Part shown: piece by piece, positions 1 through 15,200 of the stretch
Position numbering within the stretch: the first letter of the stretch is position 1
Layout: each line of letters opens with the position of its first letter
NCBI GenBank assembly: GCA_021397835.1
Contig: JAJFZO010000447.1
Coordinates: forward strand, 1,860,001 to 1,924,000
Length of the DNA: 64,000 bases
DNA from: Moringa oleifera
Taxonomy: Eukaryota; Streptophyta; Magnoliopsida; Brassicales; Moringaceae
Reading direction: 5' to 3'
The notes under the pieces: generated by a model
The model's database searches: none
Seen by the model: only the letters and a program-made list of their open reading frames with translations
Told to the model about the DNA's origin: nothing
Made by a program: the position numbers and the translations under genes

Positions 1-1689
1 GTTCAGTTTTGGGTTACGAAATACACCACAGATCACAATTTTCTAAGTTAGCAAATTCCATATTGAAGTTACAATGTACGTTATGAGGTTACGAGTTTTC
101 TGATTTAGACACGATTTCACATTCCAACATTATACGATTTCAATAATATTCAACATTTGAGGTTACGATTTAAGTGAAGCCATTACATTACGATTTCCAG
201 ACTAGGATACGATTTCACATTCTTACATGAAACGATTTTAATAAAATGCAACATTGCCCTTTTTCTTCATCAGTGTTAGGTTACGAAATCTACTACATGT
301 CACGATTTTCGCTAAAGCAAACGAAAACTTCACCTTTCAAGCTACATTGGCCATGATTTACTCTGTAACAAATGAAAGCTTTACAGTTTCAAGCTACATT
401 GTTGTTTAAAAGTATACCTGCCACCTCTTGGCCCATTCAAGCACTTTCTTTTTGATTTTGAAGAGAAACATGCTGTACAAAATACGAGCTCCCTTCTTTA
501 TGCAAGAAAACCAGTCACAAAATATCAATAACTACCTTCGATTCTTCCCTTCTCTACAAATTCGAAGAGAAAAAAGCAGAAAAAAAAAGTGAAAAGAGAG
601 ACAAATCAAAGAGAGACCACGATTGAGGAGAGAGAGGTCCAAGAAAGAGAATTTGAAAAACGCATTATAATTAATTTTTAAGTTCACTCAATTTCGAGGA
701 TATTATTATCTTTTGTAAGGATATTTTTGTATTCACTGTACATTTAAGTATCAAAAAAACATAAATTATGAAAAAAAGTTTCTTTTACAATAAAAAGATG
801 ACGAAATTCTCCAAGTTCTTGGTGAGTTTGTGGAGAATACATCCTGCTTCTCCTGGCTGTTGGGTTAGTAAAGTTAGACTACTGAGTTGTTGAATGATTT
901 GTTGTTGCTCCATTATCACAAAATGGATCTCTCCCAATTAATGTTGTTAAGTCTCTGACTAGCTTCGTTGCAATTCTGAGTTGTTCTACCATCAAAGGTT
1001 AATCTTGCATTGAACTATTGTCCTTTATTCTCACCTTTGCCACATTGAAACATATTCTGACTCTTGGGCGGCTACATGATCCGAGGATTCTTCCTTATCC
1101 TTGTTCTTTATGACATCAGTTACACTACATTAAATTGTGTTAGATTGCACTATATTACAATAAATTACATCCATTAAATTAGGTTACGTGTTTTACATTA
1201 AACTAAACCAAAATTACAAAGCATGTTACGGCATTATTATATTTGGTCGCATTGCATTTCATTATATTGAGTTGCTTTATGTTACCTTTCATGACAATGC
1301 ATTACCTTATATTATGTTCCATCAAGTGCATAAATTGTACTATATTATTTGATGTTGTATTACATTGTGTTATGTTTTAAGTGTGTCATAACAATATATT
1401 GCATCACACTGTCATGTTAAGTTATATATCATCATCAGGGTAAAGAATCTGAAATTTTGTTTATACACATCTTGACAGTTTCTCAATGGAAAAAAATACT
1501 AATTTACATAAATGTGTTAAACATACCAATTTTGCAAAACAATTAGATAGTTTTTTTTTTTTTTTGGCTAAGTAATTCTACAAACCAAAGCATTTTGCAA
1601 AAACGTTTCCCAAATGTTTGCTTTCTGATATGTTACTATAAAGTGGCAATAAATATTACATGATGGAAAGCAGTACCATATGATAATGA
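1..1689. other. 3' flank of LEPA; AT-rich, diverged repeats
   Basis: No convincing gene lies here. The first 300 bases hold a diverged tandem arrangement: phrases such as ggttacga, acgatttcacattc and cgattt(c/t)aataa recur at about 86-157 and again at about 193-255, and the opening phrase gggttacgaaat returns near 290. Bases 540-660 are purine-rich (gagagag tracts). Bases 1100-1430 are TA-rich low-complexity sequence with many ttaca/ttata steps. One possible short minus-strand coding exon (418-471) is described as a finding. Confidence 0.5.
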
Positions 1690-4242
1690 TCACAATACCT
1701 CTCTTTCAAGTTTCAACACAGCCATGAAAGCCTCTTGAGGTACATCAACTTTACCTATTGCCTTCATTCTTCTTTTGCCTTCAGACTGTTCACATCAATA
1801 CAATAAATAATCAATGCAAGACCAAACTTATAACAAATCATAGAAGCCTTTTTAATTTGTTAAAAGACAGAAATTAAAATCCAAAGTTCCAGTGCCAAAA
1901 CTGGAAGCCATTCACTAAATCAAAGTATCAACCTGAGAGCATTCTCACTATTTCTGTTGATTTCTACATATAAGATGGGTAATAACCACTACCACATATA
2001 CCTTTGCCGTTATAATGGCAATTATATCCGCTCTAGCTTCGAAAGTCAAATAGGCAATTGTTCTCTGGTACATCAAGTTGCTTGGATATTTCATAGAACT
2101 CCAATCAAGACTCACAATTTTACCTCTTGGAGCAAAAAACAAGTGCATTTATAAACCAACGATGATTCTTCACTATTCAAACATCAAGGAGAAAAAAGAA
2201 AAAAAACCCATAAAATTTAACAGTTCATATATAACAAAATGAATTGCAGTACCTGCTTCTTAAGCAACTTCTTTTTTCTTGAAATATCTCCTCCTACAAG
2301 GAATAAGGAACAAAAGAGAAAGCAAAAAAAAAATAGATATATCACATCTCAAAGGACCTATACAATGATAAATCAATAATGAGACAACTGGAACCAAGAA
2401 ACAGAAAAAAAAGAAGACAAAACAACACAGATTTCTAAAAGATAGAATAATAAAAAAAAATAATCATCTCGGCTTTAAAAAAAAAAAAAAAAACTCTCAT
2501 TCATAATACATCAATTAAGGTTCATGGCACTATGAAATTTGCATTTGTACAGTTCCTGGATCAAATTACAAATAGAAATGAAGGATTGGAAAACTTTATG
2601 GGCAGAACACAAGCCACCAAAGACGCCAATTAGACAGTGTAGGATATATTTGGTTGTGTTACTAACAAAGTAATGACAAGTTCATAATGCATTCATTACT
2701 GTTTTACATTCCTTTTTCTTGCTCCAATTTCTTTTCTTTTTGTTGTTTTACAGTTGTTCTTGCTAATAACGGATCTCAACATTTTTACTAGTGCAATTTC
2801 TTCAATAGTAATAAAAGAAAAGATCAGAAAAGTGAAACATGAAGGCCAAACAGTTATGACAATCCCAATTTACAAACTAAATATCCTAACAATATACTTA
2901 AGGACCATATTTAGATCAGAAATCACCAACGGAAAGCATATTATTTCAGCTAAAACTGGAAAATATACGCAACAACAAACAAAGGAGTTTGTGAGTATTA
3001 ACAGTTAGAAATCTTAACAGTTGGACAATAAACAAATTGAACAAAGGGAAGAACACTTTTGAGCACAAACACACAAAGATGCATGCATAGTCTATTTCTA
3101 TCTGTTCATCAACACCAAAAGAATGTGTTTTTGTTTTAAACTTCCTCGGCAACCACTCACAAGGCATGCTTGCAATGATTTAGAGAGCTTTCACCCCAAA
3201 AGTACTACATTCTTAATTTCGGATTTACATCCACTCATTTTAGAAATCCAGGTCATGGTTGGCTGCACACAGAGAGACGGAGGAGACTTTTGATCTAATA
3301 AGGACATAAGGGCAAGGGACTCAGGAGGATTCATAATTGCATTATAAACAGGTGTTAGCTGGAAATCTAAGCCATTATGTTTAACACCTCCCAATTCCAT
3401 ACCAATTTATTTATAACATTTTCAAAAGGGAAAAAAAAAGTTCACTAACTCATTTATCTATGGGGTTTATGGGGGAGATCAGCACGTGTTATCCTCACCG
3501 TCCCTTGTAATTATAATCTATCAACTTCCAAAGGGTTTTTTTTTTTTTTTTAAATATCCTCCAGGTACGAGAATGAAGATTTTACATAGAATAATGTACT
3601 CTTGAAAGGGGCTCATACTATGCTGACAGCTTTTTTGCAGCAAAATTGAAGGACAATAATAAAATAAGATCATTTCTAAAACATAATAAGAATAAAATAA
3701 CATTTTGGTGCAAGGCAAATTGGTAACTGAAGCCCGTTCACAATAAGCTTCAAATTAGGCACAAGCCTGGCCTGTTGCTTTATATAGGTCAAAATTAATG
3801 GTAGAGAAGTCGCTGAGATAAGTGATAATATATTGACCAACACATCAAGTCCAAGAAAACACAGGAAGGTGGGGAGGGGGGTGGCAGAAGATGAGGTGGC
3901 TTACCATAGCATTTGGCCAAGACATCCTTCCTAATTGCTGACAAGGCTTCACTTGCAATCACTTTTGAACCTATGCATGCCTGTAACAAGTGTACCACAT
4001 ATGTTGAAACCAAGTTAGCATATGACCACAATGACGATAGCATGCTACAACAAAAAGCGCTCTCCAAAATCAAGCAACTCTGTCCATGTTTCGCAGCAAC
4101 CAGAAGCCAAATTGTAACTATATAGGACGTTATTTGATTGTGAAAAATAATATTACACTATGTAAAAAAAAGAAATACATGTTATCTAATTAAATGTATT
4201 AGAAAACTGAAAATCCCAAAAGATGTTGGGAAGAGAAGGGAA

Positions 4243-4308
<66 letters not shown>

Positions 4309-7300
4309 GGTCGGTGTGAGGGAGAACATATGTGATGTAATTCAAATATCACACATTTGAAGCATCTGTCATACACCAAAATGTGATCTTCATGAATATC
4401 GAGAATTCTAATTCATTCCCTACCAAGAGAGAACCTGAATCTTACTTGGATTGGTACTTTAAACATTTGTCTTGGAATAAGCTCTTTCAGCTTTTGGGTC
4501 AAAGCCCTTCCAACAGAATATGCCTGAAAAGCCAGCTTATATTGATTTCATTACATCTTGGTCAAATCGACATCAAGTTTTAAATACATAGAGAGCGGTC
4601 TACAAAATCATCAAAAAAGTAATAGTTTACATTAACAAGTTTATCATACCACAGAAAACTGTTACTGCTGAGAAAAGACAAGCCAGTTACAAAATCTTCA
4701 AATAATACAGAAGGGGCAAAGGAGGTAAAACTTATTTGGCGAATTCTCTAGATCATACTACAGAAAATTACTGCCAACTCACTTCAACCTTGCATGCTTT
4801 TCATTGACAGAGGCATTTAACAGACAGCATGCTTATTGCACACAAGATGCTTACTCAGACAAGGCAAAGATTAAAGCAGATCCTTATAGTTAGGTTATTT
4901 CTTTGCCTTAAGCTTAGCTTTATAATATTCTTGAGGTACTCTGCCCAACAGGTGACAAGATAAGCTTTCACAAGGTCAAGACAACCAAAAAACATCAAAG
5001 GATACACTTTTACAGTAGAATAATGCATCTCTATTTTACTGGCATGTATTCATTTTCTTTTGCTACAGATATCAAAGTTATGCTAAACCCATCATAAGTA
5101 GGGGCATGAGGGAAACCAAGACTAATTATATCCTAAGATGTTCCCCCTTGTTTTTAAAAGATATATATACCGTCTATTATGCTGAAGAAGTCATTTTGGA
5201 AGAACTTAGATATGCATAGATGATGATTCAGACCAGTTACAACTTATAATAACCTTATCCTTATGCACGATCGTTGACAAAGGTTCCACACGATCACCAT
5301 TAATCTGAATGTCAAGCTTTGTTAGTTCACTTTCCTTGTACCTGGCAGCCAAATTCAGCACAAATGACACATTAACTGCATTTGCATGAACTAGTACAAA
5401 ATTGAGATAGTAAAACAGTGAATTTGGGATTATTTGTAAATTGATTTCATTTTGATGGAAATTTCAATTTCCAAAGAAGGTAAGTAGAATTACTCCTTAT
5501 CATAGAAATGCTTAATTGCTCATCGAGTTTGCATTGAAGAAATATAAAAACTTGTTGGTTTTAGCTTCCTTACTGTAGCTTAAGTTTCCCCTACTTCTTA
5601 CATCTTCTATATGCACAGTCATGACAAGATTTTGAAACCTGGATCACAGAAAACCGTGGATGCAATCCTAAAATGATATATATTAATAAGACATGCAAAG
5701 CAGTTCAATGCTAGTGACAAATTTATATATGAACAAAGATTAAGTGCACTAACCCAGTAAAAGTGTATTCCATGCTAGCATAACCCTTACTTCTGGACTT
5801 CAACTGGTCAAAGAAATCACCTACCATCTGTGAAATGAATACAGAACATACCTAATGTAACTAAATATTAACCAAGATCAAGGAACCTACAGGGTAACAG
5901 AGAAATGTTCAATTTTGTGGATCCAGGCAAGTAAACAACAGAGAGATTAAAGGTTACCTCAGCAAGGGGTAATTCATAGATGATAGAAGCTCTCTTCTCA
6001 GTAATATATTTCATTTCTTTAAACTCTCCTCTTCTTTCTTGAGCAAGCTCCATAAGCGAACCAATGTAGTCTTTTGGTGTAAGCAACTCAATCTGTACAC
6101 ATCAGTTAAAAATAAAATAATATGAACCTTTTTTACAAGCATTAAAAGAATTTCTTTTATCGGAAACAGTTCAATTCTTTGTTAAGTAACCTTGACAAAT
6201 GGCTCTTCTATTGACCTCCTTTCTCCAGGTTCAGGAAGCAAAGATGGATTTGAACACTCAACCTTCAAGAACATTCATATTCAGATAGCAATAAGAATAC
6301 ATGAAACGAACCCAAGATAAACAGAGATATCTGCAACGAGGATGAATCTGTTTATCAACTTACGTCAGAAAAAATATAAGGTCAGGAATTTAATATAATG
6401 AGACACTAACAAACAATAAGATTTGGCATCAGAAGGTAGTATGACAGCAAGTGAGAAAAAAACAATTTAATTGGAAAGGAAAAATAAATAAAAGGGTAGG
6501 ATAGAGAGGAAATTACAGTATCACCATTTAGACAGTTCACTCTATACACAACACTTGGTGCAGTAGTTATTAGGCTCAGATTGTATTCCCTCTCAAGCCT
6601 TTCCTGTCAAGAGAAAATACTGTCAGGAGTTACCAACACTTAATTTCCTTATTCTCCAGCATCTACAGATCAATACTCAATGATACCAGGAAACATCACT
6701 CAAGAGATGAGAAAGTAACTGTCATTAAAAGATAAAAGAAAAACGGAGATAGAAAATACAAACCTGAACAATTTCCATGTGGAGAAGACCCAAGAATCCA
6801 CACCTAAAACCAAAACCCATAGCACTTGATGTCTCAGGCTCGAACTGTAGAATGAACACCAAAACAAAGAGAAGTAATTCTTCCATTCAATAGTGCATCA
6901 GGCAGGTTGGAAGCCATATCAAACATCTTATGCCAGTAAAATAGTCAAACCGCGGAAAACAGTGATAGGCTGAAAGCTCAAGCCTTTTGAAATTAAAAAA
7001 TTTTATTTAAGAGAAAAGAAAAGAAAACAGAAACACATCTTGAAAGCATTTGAAGCTAAAATAACATATGGAGTTCCCTTGATGACTTCCTTGATATGTA
7101 TCTCCGACCAAAATTCCTGAGTTCTATTAACCACACCACACCCCTCCCCAACCCACACCCAGCCCCAACCCCCACAAAGCCCCCAAGTAAAGCATCAAGT
7201 TCAAAATCCAATTACACAATTAATGAAGAACTACAGCCTGCACCAAAATTTATGTTTCAGAAAGCTAGAACATTTTTGCAAGCAAAAAGAAAATGACAAC

Positions 7301-9175
7301 TCAAATTTCATAATTGGAAAGGAATACTCTTTTTGCAAGCTAGAACATTTTGGCTTATCATGACATCATTTTAAACCTCTTTTTCCCCACTGGAAGGAAG
7401 AGATGGAGCCCCTTCACATCTTATACTCTTTATGTCATTCCAATTAATAAATCTGCAAACAGTTGACAGAAACTAAAATTGAGCATGCAATTCAGATGGC
7501 TCAAGCTCCATCAATCCACAGTCAAAGTGACACAACAAGGACACAATTCTTACAATGTTCGACTAGGAAGGTCAAAGCAATAGTAACCTCTCAACTGAGT
7601 GGCAAATAAATGCATCCAAGACTAAAGCTTCACTTCAAAGGGGTACCTACCCTTAAACAACCATGATATACATAACCAGGATAAAGACAAGCCCTGCAGT
7701 AAGAAAGTAAGAAAAAGAGAAAGGAAAACCATCCAGAGGCATAATAGCTCGATATCACCAATAACAAAGGGGTAATCAGCCTTATCTGAAGATATGGTAC
7801 TCATATATGGAAACACTCATGAGTTCCACTGATTACCTTTTGTTCTCCATTAAATAAATGAAAAACATGAGAAACTATTTCAAGCAGAAGTATAAAAAGC
7901 CCACTGGCTATGTAAAAGAGACAATAGCAGTAGAAGCAAACTCATGACGTATAGCACAGCAAACTCACACTCACAATAGAACCAACTGCAGCATTTCACC
8001 ATACTGGACAATATTTCACACGAGCAAGGGGCAAAATCCTAGAATACAGCTGTTGTACTGTATTTTAGTCCTTTAGTTACCTTCAAGGCAGCATCATTAA
8101 GTTGCAGTTTCTCCAAGGCATCACGCAGCTCAGGAAACCTGTCATCAACACATAGATGAAGATAAAGAATAATAGATATGTTGGAATTCCAAAAGATACA
8201 TAGTGGATTTCAAAAGGCAGAAAAGAACAAGAGATCAATACTGGTCCGCATCAACAGGAAACAAGCCACAGAACACCATTGGAGTGGCTTCCTCATATCC
8301 GGGTAGTGAGTTTTCTGCCCTTCTGCTATACTGAGTGACAGTATCACCCACCCTGGCATCAGCAACAGATCTAATTGAAGCAGAAAGGTAGCCCACCTGG
8401 AAGTTTAAGGTGTAAACATAAAGACCAAATCGAACTGAAAGGATATAAGAAGCAAACATGTAGAACAAAGCTCAACACCATTGCTAGCAGAAGAGTTTTT
8501 CATTTTGTTTCCCACTTTTTCCATGCTTTTCCGTTTTGATTACTTCTATAAACAAACTATATTATGAACCAAAAATATGTACAGAACTGATTGGTCTCAA
8601 AATCAATCCAGAACAGTCCATGAAACCAATAAAGCCGTGAGCATAAAAGTTTTTTTCTGGTTAGAGAAGACATTTGAGTGGCACAGAAAATACATGATAA
8701 CATGCATATTTATCCTGTCAACAAAATAGTGAGGTACCAATTCATGTTGAATTTAAAGTATCACATAGAATACTAATTGAATTCAAATCAAATTTTTGCT
8801 GATTTTATCTCTTCGTATATCCTTTCTGTTCAACACAGACACAAAGGGTAGTCAGTCATTATTGCCCAAGGAAGATTCAGAACTGCTACATAATAAGATT
8901 TGTAGATTATAACTATAAGCATAGAAGGCTGCAAAATGCTAAAAGTTGTATCATATATCTTGTCATTGTTCATGTGGATTTTAATACACGCTTATTTGTG
9001 CACCTAGTTGGCCTCTGCTTCCACTTAAACATGTATCCAAATATATCAAACTAGAAAGAACTCTAATTTCCAGGATATATTTCTAATTTAATTTTCTCAT
9101 AAACTTATAATCCTTTTTTACTAGAATTTCTTATAAACTTATAATCTTTTTTTATCAGAAACAAAGTAATATATT

Positions 9176-9209
<34 letters not shown>

Positions 9210-12200
9210 AGACACCAAGGGATATAAACTTATAATCTTTTAAATGCCAAACAAAAGGTGGGTATCCTAGCACATAAGAAGTATTCAGGTAAAACACTGA
9301 AAGAAAGAAAATCAGATATGCCAGATATTTGGGAGATAAAAGTCTGCGCATCTGAAAAGGCTCGCAATTCACCAAGCAGTTGAGGTGGCCAACCATGTAT
9401 GCAAATCCACCATGAAAATCAGTTTGATGGCATTAATTCATCACATTTGCCCTTGAAAGTGCTTTTATTTCTTTCCTCCAAGCACCACATCAAGAAAAGT
9501 GGAATTAGCAGCCAAGCAAAAAGTCAGTGATCCTTCCACAGATGCACCGTCCAGTTCTCTGTCAATAATCTAATTAACCGAGAATTTCATTTTATTGAAT
9601 CCCAAGGCAGAACGTGCATCACTTATTTTTAATGGATAGTTTGCTATCCATTATACTGAACTACAAATCAACAGCATTATGTTGCCTGAACTCCCTCCTT
9701 GGTATGGACAAGAAGGCTTCACTAGATTTAGAACACACTAGGGATTGTGAGTGCTTATGAAATTTCCGAATAAAATATGCTTAGCATATCAAAATGATGA
9801 CTGCTCTTCCATTATTAAATGGAGTGCATTAGACTTCTATTTATACAGCAAGAGAAGGAAAGAAAAGAAAAATTAAAATTAGTCTTTGGTTCACATAGCA
9901 GCTTCTCACTACTTAGAATGTGCCTGTCTGAGCACATTAGATGGAGAAACAAGCAGGCTTTAAAGAATCAAGCACTGTATGAATACATCATACTTGGAAA
10001 CAAAACCAGGAAAGAATAATATTACCTCACCCGCATATAATTCATCCACTTGAATCTGGTTGGGAGACAGAACTCCTATTTCATCAGCAAAATAGTCCTT
10101 CAAATTTTAATGATAAATTATGAGAAATTCAACGGAAAGAATATCACCAACAATCCACAAGCTGCAAAAGATAAGAGAAAACATACTACAAGACCACACA
10201 GAACCTAGTCATACTCAGTTTGCTATCTGAGTTAGCTGTGGAAGAGCAGGAAAACAATTTCTTTTTCTTTATCTTTTCTTTCCTTTTTGTCTAATTTTGG
10301 CTAGAGCCATCATTTGGGGCTCTTAATGTAATATTTTACTCCAATCTTATCCTTACTCAAATTTGATTAACAACTATATCTTAATCAACACTTTATATGA
10401 ATATACTACCAGTTATTTCTCACTGATTATATGTGGGATATAGAGAAGAACTACATACACCAATCTACGTAGTACAACTAGAAGGTCATCAGAATTTGGA
10501 AGGAGAAACCAGAAAAGATTAGCAATACCTTTCCACTGGCCATAAAATAAATTCTGTCACCTTTCTTCATAGTCCCATCAATTACTCGAAAATATACAAT
10601 AACACCCCGATACGGATCATAATAACTGCACAAATTATGAATATGAAAAAGATAAATATGACATGTGACCCAAAGGTGACAACTTCATCGAAAGAATAAT
10701 GCCTAAAAGAGAAAAGAAAAAATAAATAAAAGAAGCTTAGCTGCATAAGCATTGCTTCTTTCAATTGTAAACAGTGGTCAATTGTGGAACATTATCTGTT
10801 CCGTAGCTGACACAAAATTAAAAATTTGCAATCTCATCACAAAAACCTGTAACTTAAGCGGAGGAATGGGGATGGACAGTTTAGAGGATCTGTGTAATAG
10901 AGTTTTTTTGGTGGGGGGGGGATGCGAGAGGAGACTAAGAGATTGAAAGTGGAGGGAGAGAGAGAGCTGAGGGAGAACTAGTTATGAAATAGTACAGCTT
11001 ACAACCAGGACCACCTCGATTATCAGTGAACCTCTAGGAGTACTCTGGTTTTAAATGATCAAGCTATTCTTTGCTGATTACATGAATAAATAGCATGTTT
11101 TTGGCAGGAAAGATATACTGGGTCCCCCACTGTGGATGCAGTTTTAGCAGAGAAGAGGATCTCTTTTATAGTTCTAATGTACCCTCCAAAAGAAAACAAA
11201 ACTACAAATGAGGAGGCATAACTGCCTCAGTAGATTTGGTTAACAAGAGAGTGTGTCAAAGGATTCTTGTCCAAGCACCAAAAGGAATTAAAGATAAACT
11301 TGATGACAATTAAGCTTAAGGATAAGGAAGGTTAACAGCAATAGTGGACATGCCTTTCTCACTCTTCAGAAAGGAAACTTAAACTGAGTGACAATCAAGA
11401 CCTTGTCTACGAATCAATCCCTAATGAACCCGAGGCTTGGTTTCCTCTGGTAAACTTGCATTCCAAACAGTTCATCCCCCACATGATATTGAACCCCAAA
11501 ATTCCAAGGCATAGTGCACAGATGAATATCTAGAAGTACCATATAATTCATTAACTGACAGAAATCACCTTCATGCACATCAAATTCTGCTATTTACTCC
11601 TAAGTCAGAGTGCAGATGACAGACTTGAAGTAATCCTTTATACAAGCAAAAACGCTTTTATGACACTATTATCTCGCCTGGATTTAATAGTGATAATAGC
11701 ACTTCAAAGAACATTATTTCCCCTTAGACACAATAAAAGGAATATTTGCGCAGCCAAGATTTTAAGGCTTCTTGATTTTCTGAGAAATCAACTCAAACAT
11801 TACCAGCATATATTTAAGGAGTATAAAGTGATCAACTTTTATTATGATAGCCAGTAACCGAAACTACTGCACAAATAATAATTCCTGAATGCACTGAAAT
11901 AAATTAATAATTGAAGAGCTTAAAATTATTCACAGTGACGTATACACAGAAGCAAGAGCAAGCACACATGGACCGAAATCACATGAACAAAAGAAAATCA
12001 AGTGATAATAAACCAAGGATTATCAGCAGATGAAATACAACTGCATGTTAAGCTCAATCACATTGACCAAGTTAGATCCAAACCTATCAAAAATTAAGGC
12101 TCTCAAAGGACTTTCAGCAGTATCAAGAGGTGCAGGAATCCTCTCAACAACTGCATTCAGTATCTCAGTTATACCAATTCCCTCCTGCAGAAGGTAAATA

Positions 12201-15200
12201 ATATCAAGATACAATATCTAGAACAAATAAGTTTTTCAGAATCCATTTCCAATTATTGCTAAAGAAAAGCCATATCATACACAATAGCAAACTAATCCAA
12301 AACTAACCTTTGCAGAGCAATATATTGCATTGCTACAATCTAACCCAATAACCTGCCGAGAAAATATGTTAGCACCACTATTGAAATAATAACTGTACTC
12401 AAAACCTATTTTCTGAATTCATAATACCCACAGCAGCATAATCAATCAGTAATGACCACACTTTGAAAGCATCATAGACTTCATAGGGATTTCATTAACA
12501 TAGAGAAGCTGCCACTTGGTTTATCCTAATGTAAGAAAACATTAACCAGCATAATCCAGCTAAAGGAAATGGAAAGTGCAAGTCTTTGCAATAAGAAAGA
12601 GTTTCAATATAGAACGATATCATGGGTACAAAACAATAAAACATAAATAAAAATCGAAAAAACAGAAGAAAACTTCATCAGAACCAAAGTTGGAAGAATC
12701 AAGACAGAAATTCGAGTTAGATTCCCCCAATACACGCCATCACAAAAGAATATAATGGACCAACGTAGGCCGCACACCCATCAAATAAATGGAATCCTTC
12801 TTTTTTGTGCACCAACCTCTTCGATCTCCCGGATAACACAATCTGGTTCAGCACCTGGAAGATCTATCTTATTCAAGACCTGCAAATTTTGAGAATGTTC
12901 CCACTTAATGAATTTCAGTTCACATGAAGATGAAAATATAAATTAAACGAAACTTCAACGTAGAAAATACTGGAAACCCAATGCCGAACACATCCAAAAA
13001 TGATGTCGCATATAATTTATCAAACAACATACTTGTAGTACTTAGCTCACGTAAATGTCCATGAGACGCACGATACAAAAATTTCAAGCACTAATAACAT
13101 ATACAGAGACCAAGAATTTGCGCATTAGTGAAGTTTTTCCATGCAGTATACTATACTATAGATGTCGGATGAGAAGAATAATTTGCTTATATGCTTGACA
13201 GGAAATCTGAATTCAAACCTAATACAAATAAGTACAATTTATAACAGGAATGAGTCTGTTACAATCTCATAAACCCTCCCATCTATTAGGAAGATGGAAC
13301 GTATTCCAGATAACCTATACAAAGCAGAAATTCAACTGAAATTGACACCTTTCATTTCTTTTGCTCCAAAAGCTCGTTGTTCCCTAGTATGCCCACAGAA
13401 GGTTTACAGCCATTATAAAGGAAGTGACAACAGCCTAACTTCAAGTATGGATCTGCTGCATAGCAGTAATCAGCTAAACCCTAAATGAAAGATATTTCAA
13501 ACAAAGACAAGCATTGAAACAGTTATCTGCTTTTGTTGCTCAGAAGAGGTTGTCATGTGACACCATTAAAACACTCAATCAATTTGTGAAACGACACGAA
13601 AATTTATACAGAAATAATGCAGAAAGAGAATGTACAAGATTCACGAATACTCTGCAATATAATGCAAAGTACAATCTTAAAGACAATTGGCCAAGGTTAA
13701 TTTTCTAGCCAATGCAAACTATAAAAGGACATTGCACCCTGAGCAACCAAAGAAATTTAAACAAATGATAGCAGAAAATTTGGGAAATTTCTAATTGCAA
13801 TCTTTTTGCTCATTCATCTCCAAATTTGCTGAGGAAGATAGGAAATTATTCAATATGTTTCATACAGTTTACGATCTATGATTTGCAAAGAAAGCTCACT
13901 TTCATCTCTATTTTAAAAGATAGTTTTCTCAACCCAAAAAGATTAATATAATTCAAGACGCTAACTAGAAGATAATGCAACCAAGGAAATAAAAAAGTCT
14001 ACCAATATTCAGCTACTTACATATCTTCGATATGAGGAAAATTTACATTTTTTATGTAGATTGTTTTTTACATTGAAAATTCAAGTAAAAATTAGAGTTG
14101 TTATATCTTAAGTTTGGGAAGTTTCGGTCTTCTATTCTATGCCCAATTTGGACAGCTATTAGGTTCGTGTCTTTAACTGGAAAATAAGCCTGTTGCTAGG
14201 TTCAAATTGGGCTGTATGGTGAAGGATGGGCTTCAATGACTAAATTATTGAAGACCCTTAGTTTGGTTTTTTGTTATTTAATTTCTCCCTTTTCTCTTTT
14301 CAAATGCTAGTACAGTTTGATGTTCTCTTCGTCCTCATTTGTGTCTTCCTGTCTTAATTATGTATCCTTTTCAATTCTCACTTTGCTTTTTATTATTTTA
14401 TTTTTTTTTTCAAATTGGACTACTTCATAGAGGCAAGTTATGGGGCACATAAATGGCATCAAAAGCTCCCCATCATTCAACTGACTAGTGATCCAGTTAA
14501 AAGTGAAAGTTAACAGCCTACAGACTACTAAAGCCTAAGAAAAATTATTGTGTAATTTTTACAAACATAGCTAAAATGTATTTCTGAATTCACTAATATT
14601 TAAGAGGCCCCATCAGTTCATATACCACAAACTAAAGTTTGATTATTAAAATTTGTTAACTTACTTTAACTATTACAACATCAACAAACTAATGGTAACT
14701 GAGAGCTTTCTGTTAATATGGTAAATAAATGCGGAAGAGGATTGTAACGATCAGTTGACAAGTTATGTTATAGTGTCTGAGTTTTGCAATATTATAGACA
14801 GTTTTTATGTAACTGCTCCGCAATTTATGGATAGTGTTAACGGTTATCCCATGAAGTTGTACCATAACATAGTTTCGGAGCCTCATTTCTTCTCTTTTGT
14901 GTCAAAGTTGAGGTCTCGAGTTGAGTTGTCCATTGAAACCTTGGTATTATCTTGAAGGTTCACAAAGGAGCTAGCAAATGGATTCCTTAGATTTATTCCA
15001 CCAGGACAAACGAATTGATTAGTTCTGATCATGATGTTCTAGCAAGGTATTGCAGTGTTGTGCCATCTTTTGTGCTTAGTCACTGTAGCAACTGCTAATA
15101 ATTGGTTTCCGTCCTAGGGAGTCAGTCATGGGACCCTCAGGTCTTTGCTCCAAGGGACCTACTTGAGGGTTTCCTCAGGTGTTCGCTCTAGAGGAGCCAT

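Noticed and set aside
4182..4379. Proline-rich 65-aa ORF
   Set aside because: It is only the translation of the poly-C strand of the G homopolymer.
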